A stretch of DNA of 64,000 bases from Zasmidium citrigriseum. Lineage: Eukaryota; Ascomycota; Dothideomycetes; Mycosphaerellales; Mycosphaerellaceae. Every line of letters begins with the position of its first letter. Position 1 is the stretch's first letter. Positions 47,608-58,720 of this stretch are shown one piece after another. The notes below the pieces were generated by a model. That model ran no database searches, was not told the origin of the DNA, and was given only the letters and a program-made list of their open reading frames with translations. The DNA lies in NCBI GenBank assembly GCA_002786025.1, contig NHNW01000004.1, forward strand, positions 372,001 through 436,000, written 5' to 3'. Both the position numbers and the translations under genes were made by a program.

Positions 47608-49180
47608 GTGCCTGTCGCGGTCTTGTCCAACAGACTAAGGAGCTCAGAAGCAGGCTTCTACAGAGCAAATTTCAAGGAACTGCACGATCAGACAACGCGG
47701 AGAGGCGTACATCTTGACTGCTGATGTACGCTGCGTCTTCTTACTTACACCGGTGGCTACCTGCATCCTTCCGAATTCCTTGTACACGGCTCTGCCGCTG
47801 CACACCTCTGCATTCAGCACAGTCCAGATGATAAGGCGCTCGCTTGCCGTCGCTTCAAGCGCTGATGGCCCGGCTTGAGTAGCCATGGAATTGCTAAATG
47901 TAGGGTCAGATACGGGGACGTGGACAGGCCAATGGTCTATCAATGTCAAAACAGGCGACCCAGAGCCTCTTCTTGGGATCGAGCCGATCCTTCGGCAGGG
48001 CCCGTCAAGCAAGGGACGAGCCCACACGCCTGTCATTGGCGCAAACGTTCGACGTGATGGTGTGGTGGCCAACATGGATTGGGTAACAGCACTTGCTGGA
48101 TTCTATTGTGATCGTAATCGCCATCGCACAGCAGGCAATAGCCTAGACTCTCGCCGCAATTGAGCGACATTGGCCACTGTAGAGATCGAGGCTGAGGAGG
48201 ACTCGAAGATCGCTCTGGCCGTCATGCGAAAGATGCGAAGTGCTGGAATGCGGTCTTGGTGAAGATTCCGTCATGCGTAATGCAGGTGTGAGCCATCACG
48301 TGGAGTCTGCATTCTTCGCTGGTGGGACCAGTGCTCGAGCACGTCGTTCGAGCGGTGTAAGAGCCAAGGAGACGGCTTTGCGAAGGTGTCGTGACAAGCG
48401 GTCGTATGGGTCGATGGCCGAATACACACTCGCAGCACTGATAATGCACGATGCCAGGAGCTTGCTTTTTACTGTTTTGGAATGCCCCGTTGAAGATCGA
48501 CTGTCCGTCTCCTTGCTACGATGACATGGCGTCTGGATGGAGTGTGTGGGCCGGGAATCGCAATGGTTATCAGTCTTGGAAGTCTCTGAGGGCTTGCAGC
48601 ATGTCCGCTGTCTCAAAGGACGTAATAAGCATGAGAATGTTGTTAGCTAACCCCATGAACGGTCACATCGTCCATGAACTGAGGAGGTGAGGTCGGCGCC
48701 GATTCTGCCCGGGCAAGAAAAGCCAAATTATTGGTGATGGCTGGGAATTCTAAGGATGCGTTCTCACGACTGTTTCGAAGGAACAAACATCGGGCTGTGG
48801 TATCAGTGAGCTTCGCTGTGTTGCACAATGCGGATGAGGTTGCGGAGAAGGAAAAGAAGGGAGAGCCCGAGCTGTCAACAGAAAGCACGGCGGCGTCTGG
48901 CGGCGGGATGAACCGCGAGATCCACGCGGCACGTGCTCTGTTCGGACCTCACTTCCTCTCTGGCTCTTCCCCTCTTACTCCATCCGCATACATAGATAGA
49001 CGCTTTGTCTCCATTCGTTATGTCTTGAGCGCTTCTAATCTTTATGTGTTTCCTGGCGGCCCTTCCATTTTCGTCTCCATGGCATCTACGCTACGTCGCA
49101 CTCACTTCCGATTAGAGTCCGGCAAAGCATGATACCATCTACGGATAGCGCCAAGTCGATCATCAAAGTCAGGTCTTACC
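47608..49180. other. Intergenic, 1.6 kb, with one weak small-ORF candidate
   Basis: Divergent region between the Rua1-type gene and the SET-domain gene. Apart from the candidate at 47644-47885 it shows no supportable coding sequence. The last 150 bp before 49181 should be the SET gene leader. Confidence 0.45.
47644..47885 (-). CDS. Possible small protein upstream of the Rua1-type gene
   Basis: From the ATG at 47885 the frame reads MATQAGPSALEATASERLII and WTVLNAEVCSGRAVYKEFGR, 80 aa unspliced to the stop at 47644. A consensus donor (GTAAGTAAG) and a CTGAT...GTGCAG acceptor define a 69-nt in-frame intron, giving 57 aa if removed. The helical N-terminal half faintly recalls small fungal DNA-binding-like proteins, but no family can be named. 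It could instead be part of the leader of the Rua1-type gene, whose start lies 37 bp beyond the stop. Confidence 0.3.
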
Positions 49181-51107
49181 ATGGCAACCCCAGGCAGCCC
49201 TCCTGACGTCGACATACTCGCCCGAGACATTGGATCACGGATCAATGAGGAACTCCCCAACATTCTGAGACAGCTACTCAGCAATGGACAACTCGACTGG
49301 ACAGCCGGACAGCTTCATTTTGAATGTAGCCTGCTTAGTGGCGGCGGCAGGGCTGGCAATCGACCACAAGCATTCAAGGTGGCCTCAGTCGAGTTCGCCA
49401 CGGACGTGAGAAGTCCTTCTGGCTTTCAAACTCCCTCCGCCGATGCTGGAAGCCTGCCGGCACCAGATGCCCTCGCTCAGCCACCTTCTGGACGCAGTGA
49501 ACCTACGTCGCCAGCAAGAACGTTCAGACCTCGGCTTCCCGCTCCATCGATATCGGATGATGAGTCTAGACCCGCTAAGCGACGGGCGACAGGAGGTCTG
49601 AGAATAGGATCGAGAGAAGAGCAGAGCAGTGCTCATGATTCGGTAACCAGGCGACTCGAGAGCGACAGAAGGGTATTTCCTCAACGAAAGAAGCGATCGT
49701 CCGATAATCCTAATCTACAGCCGTCGACTTTGGAAAAGTTCATTGGTGGCGTTTGGGAGAGCATTTTCTCAGGTGTAAAGCTAGATCCGGCTGAAGTCAT
49801 TGAGCAATGGCAGGCGATAGAGTCCAATGGTCAACCGAAGTTACTGATGGATGCTGAGAGCGAAGTTGCAGAGCGATCACGCGATGACTCTGTAGTACAA
49901 GGCACGTTCGGCCGGATGAACATTCTTGCGCGGAAGATTAGTCAAACGAGTCGAACGTGTAGATCGCTGGAGGTCATTGTCCAGGCACGCTGGGTGCAGG
50001 CTTTCGACGACCGAGTGATTGAGTTGTCATCGACGATGACGAAGGAAAAGGCCAAGAAGACAGCCATATCCGAAGCTTGCGTCGACTTCAACTGGAGTGA
50101 AAAGGAATTGCGGAACAAGATGGGTATCTGGCGAGGCTACTACGACATCGCAAAAGCTGGAGGATTTGCCGCTCTTGTCTTTGCGGGTATGGGCCTTTAT
50201 AGGTTCTGCAAATACCGAGTATCATTCACGGACGAGACATTTCAAACACTCAGGGGACTAAGACATCGATTTGAAGTGGCAGCAGACACTCTACACCCAC
50301 GTTGGCGGAATCTGCTTGCCATCGTTGGAATCATCGAAGATCGCAAGTACACTGGCCATCCCCATGACTGGGTTGTTTGCGGACCCAATGACGAAGCACT
50401 TCCACTACCGACAACGTATCACCAGTGGGACAAGAACTTCAGTTACAATCACCTCGACGAATCAGTCATTGATGAAGACGCATGGGGCCTTTTCGATCCA
50501 CGCACTGTCGTCCCCTCGACAGACGGCGTCGTTCACCGTTGCGGCGTATGCGACGAAGAGCAGTCAGAGGATCCTCGCCTGAATAGCTGCTCATGCTTCC
50601 CCAATCTTTACGGCGCCAAAGCAGGTACAATACCGGTGCAGGTGTACCGAACGCCGAACGGCAAGAACAATGGCCTACTCGCCTGTTGCGCCTTCGAGAG
50701 AGGAATGGCAGTCGGAGAATTCGTTGGCGAGATCACTTCCGGCTTGAGCAACATGGACGTCATGGTCGGCCAGACGGAGCGCGCTGCATATCAAATATGG
50801 CAGGGGAAGCAAGGCAACCATACACGGTTCGTCAACCACTCCTGTCAGCCAAACAGCCAATTTGAGAGGTTTGTCTGGCTTGGTACACAGCGCATAGTGC
50901 TCGTCTCGAAGGGAATTGAGGCTGGCGAGGAGATTACGGTGGACTACTCCGATACGTATTGGAAGGTGAGTCGTGCGACAAGTATGTCAATCTGGATGTT
51001 CATGCTAATGATTTCAGAATCTCGACAAGGAATGCCTGTGCAATCAACCCAAGTGCCGCTATCGACAACGAAACAGACATCTTCTGACACCACCTGAATC
51101 CAGCTAA
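49181..51107 (+). CDS. SET-domain protein methyltransferase
   Basis: Exons 49181-50965 and 51018-51107 (52-nt intron GTGAGT...TTCAG), 624 aa. The N-terminal ~150 residues are Ser/Pro-rich with basic patches (RPAKRRATGG). A conserved middle part contains KAKKTAISEACVDFNWSEKE and ends in a Cys cluster (CGVCDEEQSEDPRLNSCSC). The SET domain (~residues 485-595) shows GEFVGEI, NHTRFVNHSCQPNSQF (AdoMet-binding NHS) and GEEITVDYSDTYW. The second exon supplies a post-SET zinc motif, ECLCNQPKC. This fits a histone lysine methyltransferase, but pre-SET Cys are not of the classical Suv39 type, so the target residue cannot be assigned. Start is the first ATG of the open frame. Confidence 0.88.
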
Positions 51108-51235
51108 CCCAGTGAATTGCACATGAAAAGATGGTTCATGGAGTTTCGATATATCTAAGATCTAAGATAATGCAATTCGACACCCAGTCTTTCACAAGAC
51201 GCAGTATCGTCCCCCTTCATACCTCATATTACGTA

Positions 51236-52869
51236 TCATGTACTCCTCACCACGGTTCTAGGCTTGAAGCGAGTATGAAACGCCACCTGCCGTACAAACC
51301 AACTATTCCGCGTCTGCCAATCCGCCCCAGCCTCCGCCATCTCAATCTCAAAATTCCTCAACATGGTCGGCACAAGCTTATAAATCTCCAAAAGCGAAAT
51401 ATTCTTGCCAATACACGTCCTCGCTCCCGCTCCGAATTGAAACATGGTGCTCTTCATGCGAGAGAGCTGGTCCGGCTTAGCGTCAATCCACCGCTCCGGG
51501 CGGAATGTATCGACATCAGGTCCAAACACTTCCGGTCGACGGTGCAGGACCCAGGCATTACAACCGACAATCGTGCCCCCCGGGATGTGCTCGCCTAGGA
51601 TCTCCATTCCTTGGGGCGGCACGATTCTTTCCATGATCAGGCCCGGCGCGGGATGGAGGCGGAAGGATTCTTGGATGACGGCGTCGAGGTAGGGGAGTTT
51701 CAGGCTTTCATCCCAGCTGACTTTGTTCAGCTCTCGTTCTGCTATTGTACCGTTGTTGGCTGCTTCGTCCAGTTCGTCCATAAGTTTTTGGTAGACACGT
51801 GGGTGTTTGATAAGGTGGTAGAAGATGCTGCTTAGGCTGATTGCGGTGGTTTCGGATCCGGCGAAGATCATGGAGGTGCATGAGCTCAGGACTTGTCTGT
51901 CGGTCATGAACTCGGGGTGATCTCAACAGGTCGTCAGCAGACTGTTCAAACGATTCTTTGCGCAGGATACTGACCGTGCTGTGCCTGAGTGAATTTCATC
52001 AACAGGTCAACCGCCTTCCCACTCCCCTCATTCAGCGACCCATCCTGCTTGATCTTCTCCATCTCAGCCGCTCGATCCGCAGACTGCGCAAGCGCAAACT
52101 TCGTCACAGGGAAGACGGTCTTGCTGATGCCCCATTTCTGCAACTTCAGCATGATGGGGTTCTTCCAGAAGAGCAAGTCCAGAAACGGCATCTGGCCAAC
52201 GGGAGCGGCGTAGTCCAGAAAGCTTGAAACGAACTCGACGATCCCATCGATATCATCGTTTCGCTCCACGAATCCAAGCCTTTTGCTCCACGTCAACTCG
52301 CCGATAACGTCGAATGCGAAGAACTGCAGCCATCTCGAGAAGTTGCAACGTGAGCCTGTGTTGCAGAAGCGCTGACGGGTTTGCTCAATAAAGGCAGTCA
52401 TGGCGCTGTCCACAAGTGGTTCATAACTCTTGAGCGAGCTCATGGAAAAGGCGTTGTTGACACATCTTCGGTATCGGGCGTGGAAGTCCTCCGACGTCGT
52501 TGAGAACAACGATGGCAGACGCTCGCCCTTCGCAATTGCTTGCTGGACGAGGTAGAAAGATGACTTGGTCATACCCTTGTTGAGCCCGTAGATGGTCTTG
52601 ATCGCTCTCGGATCAGCGAAAGACAGGACATTTGGACCGAGCCGGACGATGTCGCCATGTTGCCGATGTAGTTCAATATGGGTGTGTTCCGTCCGTCGAC
52701 CAAGAACGTCGAAGAATCTCCACCAGTCCGTGAACGCTGCGAGAGCATGGCCAGGATACTTATTCAGTCCGTTGTGGTATTTATTTCGGAGAAAGTATAG
52801 GACAGCGCCGACGAGTAAGCAGGCCGGCCAGTATGTGTAGAGAAGCGGTAATAGTCCTTTGGCTAGCAT
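51236..52869 (-). CDS. Cytochrome P450 monooxygenase
   Basis: Exons 52869-51975 and 51921-51236 (53-nt intron, GTCAGT...GTTGAG), 526 aa. The N-terminal hydrophobic anchor LLPLLYTYWPACLLVGAVLY would hold it in the ER membrane. Motifs in order: I-helix MIFAGSETTAIS (oxygen binding), ExxR in VIQESFRLHP, FRPERW, and the heme loop FQFGAGARTCIGKN with the ligand Cys at about residue 468. The N-terminal half (KYPGHALAAFTDWWR, HGDIVRLGPNVLSFADP) resembles the pisatin-demethylase / benzoate-hydroxylase-like fungal P450s. Substrate unknown. It starts about 480 bp from a RIP-mutated transposon and converges with the SET gene (128 bp between stops). Confidence 0.96.
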
Positions 52870-53339
52870 GTTGAATCTGCGTGCCTCTTCTCGTTGAGTG
52901 TCGAAATGATCAAAGTTAACTAGTTGGGGTGCAAATGAAGCGGTGACCTACCTAAGTACCGTACTTGAGCGTAGGTGCTTGGGTCCCTTGAAAAAGTGCC
53001 GACCACTCCGTGATAATGCGGCCCATCAGAAGCAAAGCTTCAATGAACGGCAGATGCTGGGGACACGGCAGATGAGGTCTTGCACGGCCGTGTAGTCAGC
53101 GGTCCAACAACGGCAAAGGCAAGGGACCCTGTGGCACTGACACATGGTCGCCAGGTCCTTAAGGTGCCTACCTTCGCACTAGAAACCTATCTTTCATTCG
53201 ACTCCAATTATGGACGCGAAATTTCGTTTCTGTCCTGGACTGATGTTTGAAGAGAGAACAGGATGGGGTGAAGTGCCGAGCCGTGCGACCCCAGGTCTGG
53301 AGTCGTGGAGTCCAGGCTTCCGAGTCATCAGGTTCGGCA
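52870..53339. other. Intergenic between P450 start and transposon
   Basis: About 470 bp of ordinary, non-RIP base composition holding the P450 promoter. No other feature seen. Confidence 0.5.
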
Positions 53340-53349
53340 GTTGAGTCGC

Positions 53350-53394
53350 AAGAAGGATCGGGGGCACCCGCCAAGAGCGCCCAGCACCCACCTA
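53350..53394 (+). repeat. Left terminal inverted repeat of the MULE
   Basis: Begins AAGAAGGATCGGGGGCACCC and ends CCCACCTA. It retains CA dinucleotides, so it was not RIP-mutated. It pairs with 56903-56947 on the opposite strand. Confidence 0.9.
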
Positions 53395-54349
53395 AAATCC
53401 CGGCTTCGGCGGGCTTTTCACACCGCACTTCTACCTCCTACCACCTTATTTTGCCTGTATATCCACACAACGCTAGTATTACCTTAAATACATTGTCCTA
53501 TTCGATTTAGGACCCTCGAAACTATAGAACGGAATACGAATATAGACCTTCTACTTAAATATAGGTAGTAGCTAGACCCGAATCTCGCTCTAAACGTTAC
53601 ATCCGACTTCTACGCCGCAGTTTCGTCCTTTCTATACTACTACCTAGCCTAACCTATTAAAGGTAAATTATATAAATATAAGGATACTAGTAAAATACGT
53701 TTAAAGAACTAGAACTTCGTATAGGGCTACTATATAGTAAGAAGAGGTACCGAAGGCGATAAGCTTAGATTACGTTATGTATACTACTCTATAGAGACGA
53801 AGAACTAGCGGAACCTTACGAGTAAGGACTAGTAGTATATAGATAATAAGGGTAGGTACCTTAGGCGGCTAGATACTTATTATTAGCGCCTTAGTTGCTA
53901 ATATACCGTTAATATAGTATATAAGACGTAGCCTAGCCGCTCTAGCTTAAAGTTATAGCGAATCTACTTTACGAATCCTTCTTATACCTACGAGCGAGCT
54001 ACTAATCTATAGATCTATAAAGATTACGTCTATCGCTAGCCTAGGTTCGATAAGGCTATAACCGAAGCGTCTATTATAAGAAGGGCTTATACTAATACTA
54101 CGGTAGCTAATAGGATCCTCGTTAAGAAAGGATTACCGGCTCTAGATAAGCGACGATATTAAAACTAGTAACGTAACTTTAGCGTCGTTACTATAATACT
54201 AGCCGAGCGTTTCTAGCGTATATTTAAAGTCCTTTACTTACTAGACTATAAGATAGCCGAGTACTATTATTAGAAGCTAGATCCTTAGACTAGTAATCTA
54301 CTACCGTAGAAGTAGCTCTATATAGTAATCTTCTTAATACCTTAGTAGA

Positions 54350-54570
54350 TTAAGATAGCTTATAGATTTACGAGTAGATATATCTACGTTATTAACGGTA
54401 CCTTCGGTACTAACGATAAGCACCTCGTACTCTTAGTCGTTACTAGAGTTACTAATTAAGGGTATATCTTTCCGATTATAATAGCCTTTTAAGAGACCGA
54501 ATCTACCCTTAACTTCGACCTTATATAGAAGTTTTTAGATAAGTAGGTATTCTATAACCTCCTTCTACCG
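54350..54570 (+). pseudogene. Remnant of MULE transposase catalytic region
   Basis: In frame with base 54388 the plus strand reads VINGTFGTNDKH, and after a stop GYIFPIIIAF, the layout of the DDE core of MULE transposases (DGTF followed by the VTN-x-G and PI-AF segment). Multiple in-frame stops and an Asp-to-Asn change at the first catalytic position show it is dead. The rest of the gene is present only as RIP-altered sequence on both sides. Confidence 0.7.
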
Positions 54571-56688
54571 GCCGTCTATCTTAGAGACTACTTACTTAGC
54601 TTCCTATCGTCTATAGCGAGGCGCTATACCCTTCTTAGTATAATAATATAGCTCTACTAATAGTATGTTATAAGTAATATTAAGAAGAAGCTAGTAGACA
54701 GCGAGTATAAGTAATTAGAGCGTAACGAGCTCTATTACTTACTTATCTAGTAATATGTCTAGTTACTAACGCTCGAAGATCTTCGCTCTAATCGAGAGCT
54801 TCTTACTAGATTACTTAGAGCCGCCGAGCGCTCGTATATCGAATCCTTCTAGTAGCTAAAGGAGCGTTACTTCGTCTATTACTATATTAAGTAATACCCT
54901 AACGATAACGCTACTATAACGTAGAGGGGTAAATCTAACTATAACCTTATTAAAGACGGCCTATCTATATATACCTTAGTCGATAAGGCGATTACTTAGA
55001 TCGTTAAGTAGTATAACGAGCGTATACGAGATCTTAAGTTACTTAAGTAGAAGGACAAATATTAGGTTAAGAACCTTATAGATAGGCGTATATTTAGTAG
55101 GCTTCTAGGTAAAGTTACCTATTACGCTATTACTTAGATAGAGCCTAAGTAGATAGCTTTTACGAAGACTTTACGTAGAGCCGACGAAGGCGATCTTATA
55201 GCTAAGCTTAATATAATTGTTATTATAGTAATTAGGCTATTAGACGAGGAGCGTTACTTCCTTAACTATAAGCTCTCGGCGAGGTAGAGGCTAGCCTATA
55301 TATACTTTATATATAGAGCCTTCGTCCGTAACGAGCTACTATTACCTATATTACTCGTCGCTCTATAGTACCGGATTAGTAACGAGCTATTAAACGATTA
55401 TAAGTAGAAGTAGGGTTATAAAGTAGGCTTAACGACTTACTAGCCGGGCGTCTATACGAATTACCTCTATTAAAATTACGGCTAGAACCTTATATAGGCG
55501 ATAGCCTATCGAACTATTAAGTTTTAGAAGCAATTAAAAGGGCGTAAGGCGTTACGCTTTACTAAACTCTAGCGGCGGCATAATAAGGAGCTAATTAATA
55601 AGTTTAGAGAGCGTAAGGCCTAGCGGCTAGCTATTAAATATAAGCTACTACTACGTAAAGATTAGCTAACCTTTAGGAAGCTAGCTACGAGCTAAAACAC
55701 GGCTCTACGTTAAGTAGAGGCGGTAGAAGCGACTTAGTAGCGATAAGAGGCTATTAAAGCTACCGACGAGCGTCGTTTACGGGCTACCCTTATAAAGGAA
55801 GCTACTCGAGTGCCCTTAACTACTCTAGTAGCCGCTCTAGTACCTTCGACGGCTCTAGTAGTAGTATCTTCCTTATAGCGCTACTCTCGTACTAACCTAA
55901 AGGATATAATAGCTAAGTAACGTAAGGAGTACTATAACCGCCTAGCTCGTAAGCGTAACGCTATAAAGCGATTAAAAGAAGCTAACCTAGCTATCTTAAA
56001 CGATGTAGATACTATATAGATTAAAGAGTAATTATAGTAGGCCGTAGAGGGTATAGAGCTAGCTATCGACGACTTAATAGCCGTCGATAGTAACGATAGC
56101 GACGATATACGCTAACTTAAGCGCTAACTAGCTAAGTTTAAGGACGAGTACTAGAAGAAGCGTAAGGTAAGGGAAGTAAGGGAGGCGGCGGAGAGGGCGG
56201 CGGCGGTAGCGGTAGTAGTTAATACCGCTAGTAATACCGCTAGTAATACTATTATACTAGACGACGACGATATAGACGGTTACTAGCCTATATTAGACGA
56301 TTCTAATAGCCTAGCGCCGTAGACACTACCCTAGGCACCCTAATTACTACCCCCTTCGTCTACCTCTACCGTTAGAGTCTAGCTATCGCTAATTAAGACT
56401 ATCTAGCCGATAGATATAGCTAATAACGTCTTAAACGATAACGAGCTTACTCTAATTAAAGAGGACGAGTTTAGGCTATAGGGGATTAATAATATCGACT
56501 TCCTTTAAGCTATAAACTTATTAGAAGGGGAACCCTAGTAAGAGTACGATATTAGATCTATAGAGGGTTAGATTTCGCTAGAGGATATACTAAATAAAGA
56601 ACCTAAGAGGCCTAGTAAGCGTACTCGTAAGGGGAAGCGATTCTATAGTAGTTCTTAGGCTTAGACGTTGCAAAGGGCGAAGGAAATA

Positions 56689-56711
56689 AAGCGGCTTTAA
56701 AGCGGCTTTAA
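56689..56711. repeat. Short tandem/palindromic repeat near the right end of the MULE
   Basis: Two copies of an 11-bp unit AAGCGGCTTTA in tandem, each nearly self-complementary. It is subterminal in the transposon. Confidence 0.7.
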
Positions 56712-56902
56712 GCTAGTATATAGGGGTTAACTTTAGATAGGTATAACTCTATAACCAACGGTTAGAATTATTTTATATTTAAATATGTAATAGAGCGCAT
56801 CAATCTAAACATCTATTGTCACACAAACTATATCTCAATGCCTCGTGGTGGTGGTGTAGATGCATCAGAAGGTGTGATAGATATGAGCCGAGGAAGCCGA
56901 TA

Positions 56903-56947
56903 TAGGTGGGTGCTGGGCGCTCTTGGCGGGTGCCCCCGATCCTTCTT
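56903..56947 (-). repeat. Right terminal inverted repeat of the MULE
   Basis: Reverse complement of the left repeat; on the plus strand it ends GGTGCCCCCGATCCTTCTT or closely so (see 56928-56947). It is unmutated by RIP, like the left copy, and is followed directly by the right copy of the target-site duplication. Confidence 0.9.
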
Positions 56948-56958
56948 GGTTGAGTCGC

Positions 56959-58720
56959 TCGCTTGCCGAGCATTGCAATGAGGATGCGCGCTCGTCCACA
57001 GTTCGCCCTCAATCACTCTTCGATGACTGAAAGTGCATCAGGCTACTAATGGTCTTATATGTGTTGGTGTCGCATTTCGAGCCTCACAAGTTGCCTGTGG
57101 AACTTGCGTCTCCTGTCGTGCAACAGCAACTGACGAGGGATGAGTTGCGAGGGTTGTGCAGTCTGAATTGAAGCAATCGGGGACCCTCTCCTCGCACTCT
57201 TCGAGCCAATACGACTGGGGCGAAGGATCCTGTAGCCCCAGTGTTAACATCAAAGAAGCAAGTCTTACTTTTCGTACAGCCACATCATCATGGCCCGTAG
57301 TCTTCGAAGGCTGCATTACTGGTTCGAGGTTCGAGCATTTGAATGCGGAAATGGTAAACGTCATCGCGGCCAGAGCGTTCGTGAGAGCTCATCCAAGTGG
57401 TTAAGGATCACATCAATAGCCCCAAACGAGGCTAAGTGCTCCGCGTCGCCGCCGACTGTTTATCGACAGACCCATCAAGAAGACTTTGCTTGTCGAATTG
57501 GAAGGTACTCGTGTGGTTTTGCAGGCTCAAGCTCACAGGAATCGAGGCAAGCAAGTCTTCTTCAGCTGAATCATGACATCAACATTTTCCACGTAGAAGC
57601 CAAGCTGCCTGAAGGTGTCTGAAAGTGAGCTTTTGCATGGCAGCTGTATGCCCTGTGACGCAAGAGTATCATCTTCAGTCGATGTTGTCTTGGAAAGCGC
57701 GTATGATAGAGCACCGCCGCCGTAGGCTCCTGTAATAAGCCATGTCCGGCACGACTCTTGACGCCTGACGTAGAGAGGCTGCTGATAAGCGAGCACATGT
57801 AGTACCCTAAGCGGAGGTCGTTCTATTCGAGTGGGAACATCGTCATCGGCGAGCGCCAGGTGAGGGTGGAGCTGGGCGCGGTTGTGGGCACGCGAGATGG
57901 CCTAAGGACCTGGGCTCCGTTGGGGGCGCGTCGTGTAACACAAGTGATGCGGTGGCTAGACTGCAATCCAACAGCAGCGCGACGAGCATTGCCTGTTCCT
58001 TTCGTGGAGCGGTCGGTGTATGTCAGTGGATGATGTCGCCCTGCAGGAAGGCCCTGCTGTTCTGCTGCATGACATCGCGCTCGCAGCTCCCGTCGGCGAG
58101 AGAACGCGGGCCCGTCCGGGCTGGACTCCACATTCCACAATTGCACGTGGACTCGCAGTGATCGTCCTTGAGCCTCAGGAGATGTCATCGCCCGGTAGGC
58201 AATCGACGATGCAGACAGGGATGCCAGAGCTTCGTTTTTCCGATGCTCCATGATCTCGTGGAGATCCGCTCGACACCACAGGCAAGTCTCTAGAGCGAGA
58301 TGCAGGCGAGCAGAAGCTCCCCGGCCAGAGGGCCAGATGCTGCGATTGCAGGCTTGTGTAGCAGCACGGTCAATGCGCATTGGGCTGCCCATGTTGGATG
58401 TAGGGGACGTCCATATAACCGCTTGCATGCCCCGGAGCACAGTCCTGCCACGAGCTCGTCATCATGGCACCTAGACTCGCAGCGTTGGCCCAGAGTGAAT
58501 CCAAGAGCAAGTTCTTCCAAAGGCTTGGGTTGCGAACCGATAAGTTGGATGACAGGCATCTGTATTCCACGATGAAGGCAAGTTCCACGGGCCCCGGATG
58601 TTGATGGCGATCTGATGTTGCTGGCCAGATGGAAGCTGCGGAAGGGAGGAAGCGCCTGATCGACACTCATGCCCCGTAAGTCGTGCCTTGGTTGAGCTGT
58701 TGTCCAATGGGACCTGACCA
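56959..58720. other. Intergenic beyond the transposon, 1.8 kb
   Basis: Normal dinucleotide composition resumes abruptly after the transposon. Several open frames of 60-205 codons occur on both strands but none has a recognisable product, splice logic or coherent composition. No gene supported. Confidence 0.5.

Larger units (their letters stand above)
53340..56958 (+). mobile_element. RIP-mutated Mutator-like (MULE) DNA transposon with TIRs and target-site duplication
   Basis: The element is bounded by terminal inverted repeats of about 45 bp (53350-53394 and, inverted, 56903-56947), which start AAGAAGGATCGG and match without a visible mismatch. Outside them the same sequence GTTGAGTCGC occurs at 53340-53349 and 56949-56958 as a 9-10 bp direct repeat, the length made by Mutator-like transposases. 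The interior (about 53500-56750) has almost no CA or TG but is full of TA, and every frame is broken by stops: RIP. On the plus strand near 54388-54480 a transposase trace is still legible (VINGTFGTNDKHL, then GYIFPI), like the MULE catalytic core where the first residue of DGT-F/Y is normally Asp; here it is Asn, as G-to-A RIP would give. Element length is about 3.6 kb. A 12-bp tandem repeat lies at 56220-56243. Confidence 0.88.

Noticed and set aside
48731..49132. 133-codon plus-strand frame before the SET gene
   Set aside because: No domain, mixed composition, and it lies in the expected promoter and leader of the SET gene.
57823..58440. 205-codon minus-strand frame after the transposon
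   Set aside because: Several equally long overlapping frames, Arg/Ser/His-biased composition, no family resemblance.
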